Source: Sipunculus nudus (taxonomy: Eukaryota > Annelida > Sipuncula > Golfingiida > Sipunculidae). From it: DNA of 64,000 nucleotides. The notes under the pieces are model-generated. The model was not told where the DNA came from. It did not search any database and was given only the letters and a program-made list of their open reading frames with translations. Of this stretch, positions 11,096 to 25,079 are shown piece by piece. The stretch is taken from positions 40,625,079 through 40,689,078 of the forward strand of contig CM049309.1 in NCBI GenBank assembly GCA_026874595.1, written 5' to 3'. The position numbers were made by a program, and so were the translations under genes. The stretch's first letter is position 1. Each line of letters begins with the position of its first letter.

Positions 11096-14000
11096 CTAAG
11101 TAAAATGACAGAACCAGCAGGAATGTATGCCTGGGCAGAGGTATATACTCTGCTGAGTGTCATTTTTTTTTTTTAAAGAAGACAAATCTAGTTAGGTAAA
11201 GATTTACTGACATACGTAGCTGTCAAGAAATGCTTGAGATCTAAGAAATAATCCCTTCACACAACCTCTTTGGGTCCCAGGTGCTCAACTGGCCAAATAC
11301 TGCACAAGTGTAGTATGTCTGTGCATCAGATGCAAGTAATCTGTTGTTGACACACACAGCAGCACCTCAGGATCAGCTGCGTCATGGCTCATACAGATGC
11401 ACTTGAAAACTGACGCAAAAAGCCATTGAAAATGACGACGTATCATACCGAAACCACCCTGTTGCCACATTAGGTAATGAAAATAGCATGCCGGGAGAAC
11501 TGTCATGACTAATATTTTAGATACTAGGTTTACTAGAGGATAAGAACTAAATAAAAGAAAAACACGCACGTGATGGGTACAGCTGTTTTTTATGCAAGTA
11601 GAAAATGCTTCTTTAAAGTGCAAGTACAAAAAAAGACATGGGCTGTATTGTTTACGATATGCTGCATGCAAGTCAAAATATACAATATGTGTTTAGCTGT
11701 TGTCCGCTAATTTACTAAGTATTTAATATTGACAGGGACAGAGGAGTCTGTAATGGCCTATATAAAATCTCTTTACAATAAGCCTCTGACAAGGATGTAC
11801 AAAGAGGGTGTCAGGGACTTTTATTAACTGTACACTGTTGATTGTAATTCACAATATTTTATTATGGTGATAAATTAAGCTAATTAGTCCCAAATAAAAT
11901 GAAAGTTATCCCCTAAATAGGCTTATGTGATTGATATTAATTAGTGATTCCCTGTTATCATAAAGCTGCTTTCTCGAGGACTTGAAGCTGGCTTCAAAGC
12001 CTCACAAGAAGTGTTGGATCGTAAAATATCATTATTAGACCTGACAGATAGCTCACTCGGGACTCAGCAATATGGAATACAATTGAGTTTATGGAGGCAT
12101 TTTTGATGATAAAGTGAGCGTAAACAGTGGCAATTACTTCAGAAGATATCTAAAGAAATGTCAATCATTCACCACACAACATTATTATGTCTCCCTATAA
12201 TGTTTTTTGATCCCCTGCTTGAATGACAGATGGTGACCATATATAAATAGGACCGGTAATAATAATAAATTTTTGAATAGTTACATTAATAGTCTAATTA
12301 CAAACTAGAAGATTAATTTCTCCTTAGCTGAAATCATTGCTCTCAAAATCAATGACTGTAATACATGTACCATTATGGATTGCCGATCATAATTTCATTG
12401 TTTCAGACACTCGTCATTGACAATAAAATAGTAATCTTAAGACTATGGCGTCAACTGTCAACATTTATCAAGAAAAAAATATTCTTGTTTACTAGACTAT
12501 GTCTGATTTACTGTGTACTAAAATTTCCTTTAAAAAAGTAATTAATATAAACTTATACAGTTTCATACTGTTTCCCAAATTCATTACATTTTCATGTATA
12601 AAAGTAATTTATATTTACTGGTATTTGGCCAAGATTTAGTTTCTGTGTTTAATTACACTGCTGACCTTAATTTAGAAATATCTCATGTTCACGGATCAAA
12701 CCTACACACATTCCATTCCCTTACAGGTGAGAAGGTCCTTTATCAGACCCACACACTCAGAGCCACCCGTTATCATCAGAAACCTGTCTGAACCCATTCA
12801 GCTTATCTTAATACAGCAGTAGCTACTATCACCATCCCTCCTCAGTCATTCCTCCACCATTAATGGGGTCTGCTTCATTATATCACTATCTCATCTCATT
12901 AATTTCCTTTAGCCCCAAAACATTAGATGTACCTCAGACAGTCTCATCACAGTTATTTCCAGTCACTGCCCATATCTGGTGGAGATGACACTCTAGGACT
13001 AGCAGGCCTGATATGATAATACCATTATATGCAAAGAATTATCAATAAAATACGGATCAGGGTGGGGTGGGTGGTGTTCTGGACTCCTGCTCTATCAGCC
13101 ACTGCAACCTTCTTTCAAGGGCTACAAACCAGTTTTTGTGTGGCCTAGTCCCATACCATATTTTTTAGAAGTTTGGACCCTTCCTTTTCCAAAGTTCTGG
13201 ATCCACCCTTATTTTTATGACAGGATTCTGTAAAGTCATTTTCAATGACTGCAAATGGCAACAGTGTGGTGGCAATTAAGCAATAACAGAAGTACATTAG
13301 CAGGCCCTGTAGTACTACACCATCTTGAAAGCTAATGATAGGGACATATATGTCAGCTGCACTTAATGTAATTTGAAATATCTTCATAATCTATCACTAT
13401 CTCTACTGCAGCATTTCCTGTGCATACATATTACTAAATATAATCTAAAAATTTTGGTTCTGTTTAAAGTGAAATTTAAGGAAGATATAATAATTGTTTT
13501 CTTTTTCAATTAATTCTTATCAGAGGCATCAATAAGTTAGCTGTACTGCTTCTTGTTAAAACCATAGATAAATGCATTGATTCTTGTCAGAGCTGTCAAT
13601 ACTTGAATGTGGCAATCTTGCATCGATCAATATCTGCAGCCTACTACACCAATCCACAGTGTCAGATCATAACAATTTTTTTTTCATATATGAATTATGA
13701 GGGCTATGTTCTCATGAAGAGGTTCAAGGGCTTTGGACAAGTCAATGAAATTTTATGCAATGAACACAGACACTAATATATTTGACTCTTCAGGCAATAG
13801 TTTTTAGATCTTTCAGTAACTTAGCCAAAATTGAAAATGCTACCAATGATGAACTCACAGATTATGATTCAATTTTTAAAAATATACACCAGACCTTAAG
13901 ATGGTAAAGTCTGTGAATGGAACTGCAATGTAATGAGGTATTTTCCCTTGATTATGACTGGATAAAATACAAAAACAAAATGTTACAGCAGTATACATTA

Positions 14001-14200
14001 AGGCTAATACTAGTTTGAGACCACACAGTGATTAATGTCTTAGGCCAGCCTTTGACTGGCTTTAGCATTTCAGGATAGACATCATTACAAATGACCAGAG
14101 TAAAATCTGTAATGAATATTTTCTCTTCTTGAGAATCTTATGAGAGTACTCTCAATATATACAATCAAACTCTTACCTAAATGCATGCAAAACCTTTACA
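11096..14200. other. Probable Kelch intron 1, largely unique sequence
   Basis: No repeat with a second copy here and no exon was recognised in 3.1 kb. It is the longest apparently non-repeat stretch of the intron and the most natural place for conserved non-coding elements, which I cannot detect without alignment. Confidence 0.4.
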
Positions 14201-16117
14201 AACAAGGGACCCATGGGTCACGGCGCTCAGCTGAAGTTTGAAAAATTTTTGCAAATGCAAAATATGCAAAATATTCTATTGTAATGTTTTTCATTTATAT
14301 AAGCATATGAGAAGCTAAGAGGAAAGGGGCCCTCCTACTTGGTTATAGTAAAGTTCTAAATATATGATTGCAAACTAATACTCTAACAAGACTGTCATGA
14401 AGAAAAACAGTAACAGTTTTGAGATATTGTGATGCATATGAAAAATTTACAGATGGACAGGCAAGTGGACAGAATGGACTAATACCTTCATTTAACTTTC
14501 AAGAGAATAATGCATTTAAGTTTATATATAAGCCTATTTTTTTAGCATATCCACTTTTTCCATTAATAGTTTTTATCTGATTAATTTTTTTATTTACAAG
14601 TTTTATAAATTTGTAATAAAAAACTGAAAATATAAGTTAAAATATTAGAATTCTAAGTTGCAATCATTATATATCCAGAGTTTAGCTCATATTGGGTCAT
14701 ATTATGCATACACATATATTTTATTATTTTTAAATCACAAATGTTTAAACTGAATTTAAAAAAAAACATAATGCCACAACATGGCATCTACAAGATTATT
14801 CCTTGAATCACTATTAAAAAGTTTTGCACATTGGAGTTTTCAGTACATGCTTAATTTAATTCACTGAATTGAAATAAAAGATTCAGTAAATTTGATAAAA
14901 TAAAATCATCTTTTCAAATAAAGTATACACACTGTTGGTTGAATGAGGGACAAACAATATCATTGTGCTAATTACTATCTCAGCTATGATTTATTACTGG
15001 AATTAATAGTCAATTTCACACCTGGTGAAGTTTTTACTTTTCTAAAGTAAGGAATTACTTATCTGATGAACATCCACACTTTCATACCAAAACACCACTT
15101 TGTGGACACAATTCAATGTGCTCTTTAATCATTGTAACCCTGGTGGTACAATACAAAATCTAAAATGTAGCATATTCAAGAATAAAATAAAATACATAAA
15201 TTATAACATTCATCTAGTTGATGCACCATCGGGGGGGGGGGGGGGGGGGGGGACTGCAGGGCAGAGGGGAAGCTTGCTAGTAGTGGCCAAGCTGAGCCAA
15301 GGCAAGCTGCCTGGGGTCAGTTACATAATGCAAGTGAAGGCTGCACTACCAGGAGGGCTAGATGTAAACAACACTTTACATGGTGTATGGAAACTTGAAT
15401 AAAAGTTACTCTTTTCAATCAATTCCTTTGAAATTTCAGATTTTTAAAGATTAAATCCTTATGTATATATGTTGTGAAAATTAAATCAACAGTGCTTACA
15501 GGGATAAAACGTGCCATTGCCAAAGTTGGACAAAATTAAAGGTATTGATTTTTTATTTATGCTAATAACTTGACAAATTTGCAAAATTCAGATCTAATTT
15601 TGGGTAACAATTGAATCTTGATTAAATAAAGTTAGATTCCTGAAAAAAAGTCTCCAGCCAGCAATTCTCATGTTAGGTGAGTAAATATATTTCCTGATTT
15701 TTTAAAAATTGCATTATATTTTGGCCCATAACTTCAAAATAATACCCAATACTGACCTAATTTTTAGTATGTTCATAGAAAATCTATGGAAGAAAATGAA
15801 TACTAAATATGATCAAAAACAGATCAGTGGTTTTGATTTAAGGCAGCCTTGAAGTGTAACAATGGCTTTTTAATGGAAAACGGAGGTTTTTCCTTAATAT
15901 CTCGAAGGAACGAAGTCCTAATGACCCAATTTTCGGTATGGTAGGAGATTTTGTGGGACATCTAATGGTATGCAAAGTTTTGGATTCGTAGGTCAAACGG
16001 TTTTAAAACGTGCCCTGTTAATGGACGGACTGCCGGATGGCCAGACGGACGGACGACGGACAAAGGACCACGACTATAGCTCAGATGACTTATAGTCAGC
16101 TGAGCTAAAAATTCTAG
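14201..16117 (+). mobile_element. Long dispersed element (shared-ends superfamily, body type C)
   Basis: It begins AACAAGGGACCCATGGGTCA and ends with the hairpin AGCTCAGATGACT...AGTCAGCTGAGCT at 16078-16106, followed by AAAAATTCTAG. A GGACGG-rich tract precedes the hairpin. The 15500-16110 part recurs reversed at 31226-32250. Treating the two ends as one element is inferred, because the middle (including a G22 run) has no second copy here. Confidence 0.45.
15231..15252. repeat. G22 homopolymer
   Basis: 22 consecutive G on the plus strand; length may be unreliable in the assembly. It makes a false glycine-rich frame. Confidence 0.95.
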
Positions 16118-19100
16118 TTTAATTATATATCTGGTCAAGAATGCTATTAATTACTATTTCATTTAAGGTGGCAGTTATGACCTGATATGACCTGACTATG
16201 TTCAGTTTTTCCTCAAGTGCGTTAGATTTGCCCAATCTTCAATATTAAGTATACATATGTTATATTGCAAAAAAAACAAACATTTTTATTAATTTAACCA
16301 GTCTTGCCACCTTAAGGTAACTTAAAATATGTCTTCACTTTAACTCAGAAGTTGAGTTTATTAATTGTACTGGTAAGTCCACAAGGTACAAGCACAAAGT
16401 ACAAGAGCTGATGCTTTAAAATGGATTAACAATAACAGCAATTGTTTATATAGTAACATATATATACAGATATATAGTACAAGCACTAATCAATAACTTA
16501 CCTATATCTATGTCCAGGTATAAAAACCCAATTACCAGACAACTCATGAGTAAATGGAGGCCATCCTACATACACATTTACAATATTAACGCTCTCGTTG
16601 TAGAACAAGTCATTAAGTCAGCGAGGAAGCACCAGGTGTGGAACTGTGTCTGTATGCCTTGCATAGATTACTACAGGTATACAGCCTGTTGAGGATACTT
16701 GAGCCTTGTAAACCTACTAGCCGGTATAAAACCTCAGCACTAAAGTATGCGAGTACCATTAAATCTAACCATGGCAGACACATGCTCCAATATCCCAGCA
16801 GAGAGCTATCCAGAGGTGCTTTACCAATATCCACTGGTTTTGTTTCCAAAAATACAAGGGCGACCTTACACTTGAGATAAGATTACTCTGTAAATGTGGG
16901 TGTGTATGTGGACACTGATATGCACAGACAGGGGTTGTAATTTGTCTATGAAAGGACGGTGAGCTCCTATTAACATTGTTTGATGCATATCATTATGGCT
17001 AATAGCTGATCCAAGGTCATATAGGGTCAATATGTCACTAATACTTTACAGATAATAGCCCTTTAATTGACCATGTGTCTCTTGATAAAATATTGTTATA
17101 TATATATATATATATATATAGCATGTAAGGAAAACCCCTTCCACAGTGGATTGCTGTAGACCTGTGCCATGCCACTTATCTTGTTTTATGGGGGTTTTAT
17201 GACTAGTTTGATGACTAAGGGTCATGACTTATGACTCACCTTTCACCTACTAACCATAATCATCCAAAATATCCCCACTCCATACAGTCTCTAATCACTT
17301 TAAATTTCACTTTTCAGTACACTGCAACAATCCTGTAACATTCCCAGCATTCTATACCTAAAGTTAAAAGTTGCAATATGTACACATAGATTTGTTAATC
17401 CTGACATAAGTTACAATTTATTGTCCCTGCATTATTGTAAATCTCCCTTTACTTTTAAGTACTTCTCAGTATGCTGATATGACTTTGCACAGCCCACTGT
17501 AAGAAGTCGCCTCTTGTGAGTCTTGTCATGCAATAAAACCTTCATTCTACGAGAGTATGATGATTTGCTCGTGGTTGTGACCACGTTTCAAACAGATGAA
17601 AAATCCCCTTTATGAAGCACCAGGACCTTTTGTTGACATTGCCATCAGCTGACTAAGTCAATAACGCTTGCTCTTGTATGCTAAGGGGGGGGGGGGATTA
17701 GAAACAAAGCAATGACAATGCTTTGACTGTGAGTGAGCTTATTCTAACAGTTTTCAGTTTCAATGCATATGACTGAAAGGGACAGATGAATGTCAGGTTT
17801 CCATATTAATTTTCTCCCTGGAATATATATACTTGCAAAGGTGATTCAGCCTTCTTTCACTTAACTGTACTGATGAATTATCTTGTAACTTTTGCTTGTG
17901 TGCATGCAAGACTCCAGCCATGACACATAACTCAGTAAGCATTTATATTGGGCTGGTAAGCCTATCTTGAGTCATGATACAAGCCATACAGAGGAATGTA
18001 CTGCAGTTGTCTTCTATCCTATGGTAAACAGCTGATAATCGTAACATTAGGTTAAGAATGATGTATTAATACAAAAGAAATCATGTGAACTCACAACCCA
18101 AACTGAAAAATCAGTCTCTATGGTAACAAGTCCATTTCCTGTATCTCGTTCAAGTTGGCTGCCGTCCAGTAACCTATGTGAGCCATACTTGTATTCATGC
18201 GGGCAGAAATTCAACAAACATGCAGACAGATAAATTTACCAATATGCTGACTTAAAATGGAATTTTTCTCCCACATGGTACGTGTTGTTAGAAAGAATAC
18301 TGAAAAAGCTAATGATACGATTGGATTATGTCAAGTGACAGCGTACTTGTTGGCCATGAGGCATTGTCATTAATCATGAAAAAATTTGCATCCTCACTGA
18401 GCATTACAGTGGAGTCCTCGTTGAAGGTTGTAAAGGCACTCTGTTGCCAGTATGCTGGTCATAGACACTCTACTTTCAGAGGGACATAATGGCACTAATG
18501 TATGTTGAGATTAGTAAAGAAGTAAGATCAGTAGACAGCTTGTTTATGAAATCTATCATTGAAATTAAACCTGCTGAGCCAGACTAGACCTACTGTGAAC
18601 AGTATGATGCAGTCCGGCATTAAACAATAACCATCATGTTTTTTGCCTGGCCTTAACCAGCTGTTCTATCTGCTAGATGTAAAACTACAGACATCTTTCC
18701 TTGCTTTGCAGCTATTCCACCTTGTGTGAACCAATATAACTATGTAACATGAGTTGTTTGGATGAAAATCTGTTCAAAATCAATTGCACAGCCTCTTGTC
18801 ATTTAAATATTACATCCTAGGAATGGCTGATTTAATTATGATTATCAAAAAGTGCAATATCAAAAATGGATATAAATCACCAAAGTAGTAATGCAAATTA
18901 TATATAAATTCAACACAATTTGCTGTCCACACTTGGTTCATAATCTGAATTATTGTGCTGCAACAGCAGAATGCCGTCTGAGAGTCAGTATCACCTGTAG
19001 TGAAATTAAATATCATTATACACATTATCTGGTTTCTTGCTTTAAAGATACATCATAAGCAGGCTATATTTTAGGAATACATAGCATACTTTTCAAATAT

Positions 19101-19480
19101 CTGGATCTGCCTTTGATTAGGGATCATTATGCATAACATGGATTCACTAGAAATAATATATTGTGGAGGTTTTGGAAGACGCATCTTAATTCACACAAAG
19201 GATAGGGTCAAAGGGTACAGTAAATGGCATTAACTGATTGAAATCTTGGAACTAGCCTCACACAGAACCAGAAATGGATTCTTCTGGGGCTCAACATTTT
19301 ACAGTAAGTGACCAGAACTCACTGGAATTGACTGAAACTTAGTACTTATTACCACATTGACCAAATCTGACTGCATGTTATCAGAACTAACAAAAACGAA
19401 GTACTTTATAAGTAATTTTAAACAAATATTATAATAACATCACTTGATGAGAGTTATAACTATTGCCTAAAGTATTTTAC
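16118..19480. other. Probable Kelch intron 1, largely unique sequence
   Basis: Contains the TA microsatellite at 17096 and a G10 run at about 17686. No exon or RNA gene recognised. Confidence 0.4.
17096..17120. repeat. TA microsatellite
   Basis: About 12 TA units. Confidence 0.9.
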
Positions 19481-20001
19481 TATAGAATGTTCCATGGTGG
19501 GCTGCCCATTGAAAATTGGTGATTATTCTCTTAATTTTAAATATTATCACACAATTTAACACTAAAGCTGATTAGGGATCACAGGCCTAATATGAGATAT
19601 AAAACTACATAACAAAAACCATAATAATTTTTATAACTTTTGTTTCTTCTTAATCTTTTAGCCAGGTCACATGGCCTCTGTCATGGGATAATAGCCTCAC
19701 TTTGACAATTACATTTAAAAAAAATATTTATGACACTCAACAACCAATCAGCAGCTTTAAATATAGTTGTTTGAGCATGTGACCAGTGACCTTGGCCTTC
19801 ATTAGACTGGTTGAGATGTTGTAAAAATACTAATTTTAATAAATCACTAAAATATTATACAAGGTATAGTTTTGGTTTCATTCTTGTTAATGAGGCCTAT
19901 ACCTCATTCCTCCTTTGCAGCTTACTTTCTGGATCGCTTCTGTGGGTTTAAGAAAAGATCAACAAATTTCAATGGGTGCCCAACTGTGGAACAGACTATA
20001 A
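19481..20001 (+). mobile_element. TATAG-ended MITE, second subfamily
   Basis: The left end CTATAGAATGTTCCATGGTG with GGGCTGCCCATTGAAA is mirrored by TTTCAATGGGTGCCCAACTG and GGAACAGACTATAA. The interior (CCAATCAGCAGC, GAGCATGTGACCA) recurs at 60620-61735. Confidence 0.6.
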
Positions 20002-21138
20002 CTGTGACTACCAGTAAGGAAAAGTCTTACATGATCTGATTAAAATTGTACTGAAACTGACTTGAAGAACACATCTGATCTTACTTAGACTGCACCAAAA
20101 AATGTTTTAAAAAGTAAAATTACAAAACAGCAGATCAATGAGCAAGGATGTACCAGTATTAAAATAATAAAAGACTTGCCTTGGTGAAAGGCTGAGAATA
20201 ACATACCAGGGGATCTGGGCTATGAACCCATTATGTTATGACATAGGAGATGGCATATTTGTTTATTAAGAAATATTTCAGGGAACATTTCACATTTAAC
20301 ATTTCATAAAAACAAGCTTGGTTTCAGACATCTCTCATAATTGATGACACAGACGACTAGTCATCAGATCACACAAATATAGGCTTCTCTCCCAATTTTA
20401 ATCATTTATCTAAACAATACCCGAAACAAGTCACACAGCTGATCAATAATAATGAATGCATTATTCTCTTCTCTCCATTTTCTTACTGTGGTTTATTCTG
20501 TCGTAAGTTGTTTTAAAATTACTGTTCCTAATAATATACATAAACAATTATTTTAATATATTGCCATCTCCTACTACATAACAATAACAAGCAAAAGACA
20601 AACACTTTTATAATACTTCCTAATATTCTATAAATCCATGTATGCTGGTACCATGGTTTTATAAACTGCATGTTAATGTCAACAACTAATTCCTTATGAG
20701 GCAAATAAACTTTAAATGTGGACCATGACAATATATTGATCTACAATATTCAGATTGTGACAAAGACATGACCAGCATCGCATGACACTGCTGTTTAAAA
20801 GATATTTCATCCATCTAAATTTTAAGTAGCAAGTTGCTGTGTCTTATGACTACAATTCTTAGCATTTTAATATTATCAAATATGAAAATCACTACAATCA
20901 ATCATTTTGTGTAAGAATTCATTCAAGCAGCTTCATAATCTTTGCATAAGATATGCATGTAAAGCCATGGCCTTTTTTGTCCTCATCATATAGGAACTAG
21001 ATATAATTATTTTAAAGTGTTGCACATGTACTATATTTGAAATTTAAGAATTCAGATTTAACTGTAAGAACACAAAAGAGTAGTTTTCTTGTTAGCATCT
21101 TTATTTAATTAATTTTAATACTTGGACCATGGGAAATG
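20002..21138. other. Probable Kelch intron 1, nothing recognised
   Basis: AT-rich, no repeat with a second copy here and no coding pattern. Confidence 0.4.
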
Positions 21139-22450
21139 TAACAAGGGACCCATGGGTCACTGTGCTCAGCTGAAGTTGATCTTGAAGGTAACTAGGGACC
21201 CATGGGTCTCGATGCTCAGCTACATTTGTCTATGTTTATGAGGTTTTCCAAAATATTGGTCCTGTGATCAGTTTGAAGCCAACCTGTCTACCCAAACTGG
21301 AGTTATCATCCATAAACTAATTTGTGAATCTATGGACCCTGTGACCTTAACCTCTGACCTAGTGACCCCAAAATGAAAAGCAAACTTCCCCCTTTGGCAG
21401 GTGCACCACATGTCGATGATGGAAGGATTGAGATGAAGAGTTTGGCTTAAAATGCAACCACAATCTTTCTAAAATAGTGGGTCCTGTGACCTTGACCTTT
21501 GATCTCATGACCCCAGAATCAACAGTTCTTACTTTAGTGGTGGGCCATATATAAGTCAAGTTTGAAACCAATATTTCAAACCAAACTGGTGTTATCATCT
21601 GGAAACTAATATGTGGATAGATGGCCCCCATGACCTTGACCTTGTGACCCCAAAATCCATAAGTTATGGACCCCCATATCAATCAGGTTCTTCCCCTATT
21701 GGCAGCTCAGCTATATGTGCAAGATGGAAGGTTTTGGATGAAAATTTTGGCTTAAAATGCATCCACAATCTTTCTAAATAAATGGGTACTGTGACCTTGA
21801 CTTTTGACCTCATGACCCGAAAATTGAACAGAATCTTCCCCTATTGGCAGGTAAACAATATCTTGAAGATGGAACGTTTGAGATGAAAAGTTTGGCTTCA
21901 AAGGCATATGCGTCCTGTGACCTTGACCTTTGACCGTTGGACCCCAAAATCAAAACAGTTCTTACTTAGGTGGCGAGTCATATATAAGTTAAGTTTGAAA
22001 CCAATATGACAAACTAAACTGGAGTTATCATCTGGAAACTAATTTGTGAACAGATGGCCCCTGTGACCTTGACCTTTGACCATGTGACCCCAAATTTATT
22101 TATGCTCTCCCCATACTGGCAAGTCAGCTAAATGCGCAAAATGGAAAGTTTAGGATGAAAAGCTTGGCTTAAAATGCAGCCATAATCTTTTTACATAAGT
22201 GAGTCCTGTGACCTTGACCTTTGACCTCCTGACCCCAAAATCATATATGTTAGAACTTGCTTTAGTGGTGGGCCATACTTAAGTCAAGTTTGAAATCCAT
22301 GTGTCAATACAACCTGGAGTTATCATCTGGAAACAAATTTGTGGATGGACGGATAGACAGACGGACAGACAAGCAGACAGACAGACAGACAGGGTGATTA
22401 CTATATGGCATCAACTTGTGATCAATACACACACCAGGTTTTGGGACACT
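21139..22450 (+). mobile_element. Dispersed element with GTGACCTTGACCTTTGACC arrays (body type B)
   Basis: It starts with two copies of GGGACCCATGGGTC (21147 and 21197). About seven internal units follow, each with a GTGACCTTGACCTTTGACC-like block at about 21342, 21487, 21631, 21792, 21917, 22063 and 22209. It ends in a GACGGACAGAC microsatellite and GGTGATTACTATA. No coding frame. A reversed relative is at 45170-45945. Confidence 0.65.
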
Positions 22451-22548
22451 AGATGTAATTACAGCTGAGAAACTGACATGATTGTTGTCATTTTATAAAA
22501 AAAAAAAAAAAAGAAAGAAAAATATTCGTTTAAATAACAAAAAATACA

Positions 22549-22905
22549 GGTGGCGCCACCACTTTTCCGGAACTGACAAAACTAGTCATGGTCAATATTC
22601 AAGGCAAGATTCATGACAATCCATGCATTAATTATCAAGATATTGGATGTTTTGTAATATATTTTTTATTATTCTGGGGGGGGGGTACTTTCAAGCCCCA
22701 TAGCTTGGCGGATATAGGTCACAGTGACCTAATTTCAGGTTTCCAAGGAGATTTTTTATTGACCTCTTAGGATGTTTACTAAGAAGTTTCTAGGACCAGC
22801 AGTTACGATTTGTGCCCTGCTAATGGAGGGCCTGACGGCCGGACAGACGACGGACAAAGCGCCATTCCTATACCTCAGTTGACTTACAGTCAGCTGAGCT
22901 AAAAA
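22549..22905 (-). mobile_element. Truncated dispersed element (body type A)
   Basis: Reverse orientation. It contains the palindrome GGTGGCGCCACC, a poly-G tract at 22677, AACCTGAAATTAGGTC-like text on the minus strand, and the hairpin end at 22872-22900 (ACAGTCAGCTGAGCTAAAAA). Confidence 0.6.
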
Positions 22906-25079
22906 TTTAAATTAATATCAAATGGAGATAAAGTCTGAGAAGAAGAGGTAATATAGATCATGGTTGTTTGATATAATTGGTTTGTATTGATGAGTAAAAA
23001 ATTGTTGCAAAATAAGATTGTGTGCCCTGACCATGTGTTTCCTAAGGTTAAAACTGAAGCATATAAGCAGTTAATGTATGTATAAGAAAGGTATACTATT
23101 ACCATGATCATTGGTTGGGTTTTTGATAAATTGTTGACAGTTCAGCAGTTTACACATCTTTTCATTTAGATCTTTATAATATATTATCAATTATATATTT
23201 TTTTATTTTATAAAATGTATACAGGTGAAATACAACTATTAAAATTTATTCACAAATTACAGAATATTTAAAATTTTGACAGACAGACTTACAGACAGAC
23301 AAAGCTGAGGCAGGAAAATAATATATGAAGTTTCAATTGGATCCTAATTTTTTTTATTTTATCAAATTGTTATAAAGTATATAAATTGTATACATTTGCA
23401 ATACTACATACCTGAATATATATTGCTTTAAAATTTCAAACTTTAACAGCTTAAATCCATATAAATACAGCAAATGAAAGTCATTTCAATAGTGCTTATA
23501 GAAAATGCCGAAAAGTAGAGTCATGTCTGATGCTGTTGGTCTCTACCAGTTGATAACTGTTTAAAGCTGCAGAAAAGCTACCTTCCTTAAAGGGACATAA
23601 TCAGGGGCAATATTATGCTTGTTCCTTCACACTGTCAGTTCAGTTTTGACTTCTACAACAGTTTCCCAGCAAAACCATCCCAGGACACAGTCTCAGTACC
23701 TCTCATAGACCTGTTTAATTCCTTGTTTTGGCTCTGCATGTTGGTAAACACAATCCACGTGTGTCTGTTTACCATAACAAGGCTGCGTGCCCGGAGGTCC
23801 AATTGTGAGCCGCAAGAAGCAGTGTTTTAGCCAGCGGGAACATGTATTACATTTTTTGGACCAAGTCAGTCAGGGCCTCTCCTGACTTACATGTTTTGTG
23901 GCTCCACAATGCACACAGCCCACGCGCTGTGATTATATTGACACATCTGATTGCATCTAGTCCATTGTTTTCAGCACTCGTTTACAGGAGTAAGCAAAGG
24001 GTTTCAAGGCAAAATTTTTGCAGGAACAGATTTACTTGAAAAAGAAGAAGCTATTTTTGTGTTAATTCAAAATGCTTTATAGGTGTTTGGGCCCCTTTAA
24101 GTTCACTCAGAACTACTCAGAACCCATAAAAGAGCATCAGTAAGCAAACTTATACTGCTGAGAGTGAAAGTCGGAGGGGTAAGGGCAGCCCTAATCTGCT
24201 CATCACACCCTGCAGCTGTTCAAAGAGAACAAAAGCAGATCAATCAGAGAGTGATGGACTAATCAGAACTTTTTCTGTAATTCTTAAATTCTGTCATTCA
24301 GTCAATTTATTCGGGACATTTATCCAAAATTACATATATAAAAAATTAATAATATATAATATAAACTAATGGCTGGATATCTATATTTGAGTGATTTGAA
24401 AACATAGATATATTTTTTACTTAATAAAGGTTGAACTGCAGATATGAATGAGTAAAATATTGCAGGCTTCTACCGATATATATATATTTTATTTCATCCA
24501 TTAGGAATGTCTGTTATTTTATTAAATATTATAGTTACTATTTAGTATTCAAAATTTTTTCCACCAAAAAGATGCTGTAATAGTATAATTTTACAGAGGA
24601 AACAATACTTTGTCTCAATGTTAATCATATTGAAAATTACCAGGAATTGAAAACTTCATATAAAAAGTTAAACATTATGTTAAAAGTGAACCAATGTGTG
24701 AATACAAACATAAATTATCTGGAAAATTAGTTTTTTTTGTATAATCATTGCACAAAAACCTTGTATATTTATGTCTTAAGATTGTCTCATGTTGTTACTG
24801 TTTTACAATGTTTATTATTGTCTGAGCCTATAGGAATAACAAAAAATAATTTAAATGTCGTTCACGTTCAAGTGAAATATTCTAAAGCTTGCCTGCCAAA
24901 TCATTCGGATAATATATTTATAATTTGTTAATTCATACTTATTTAGAGAAAGGGGAACAGACCATAAATAGTTAAAGTAGGGCATGTTAATTGTAATCCT
25001 ATTATCAACAGGAGATTACAATATACTTTCCTTTCACTACATTTCAGGGAGCATTTAATAAACGTTTTGGTTTCCTATT
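22906..25079. other. Probable Kelch intron or flank, possible old element at 23587-24101
   Basis: TTAAAGGGACATAATCAGGG at 23587 and mirrored TTAAAGGGGCCCAAACACC ending at 24101 resemble the ends of the element at 51080, so a diverged relative is possible. The open frames at 23615 and 23842 show no known domain. Confidence 0.3.

Noticed and set aside
11285-11671. 128-codon minus-strand frame
   Set aside because: No known domain, no splice or start support, and cysteine- and histidine-rich text without a regular finger spacing.
15100-15402. 100-codon frame with a polyglycine run
   Set aside because: The glycine run comes from a G22 homopolymer; the rest has no recognisable protein pattern.
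23615-24039. Two adjacent frames of 71 and 65 codons
   Set aside because: No recognisable domain; they lie between ends resembling a MITE.
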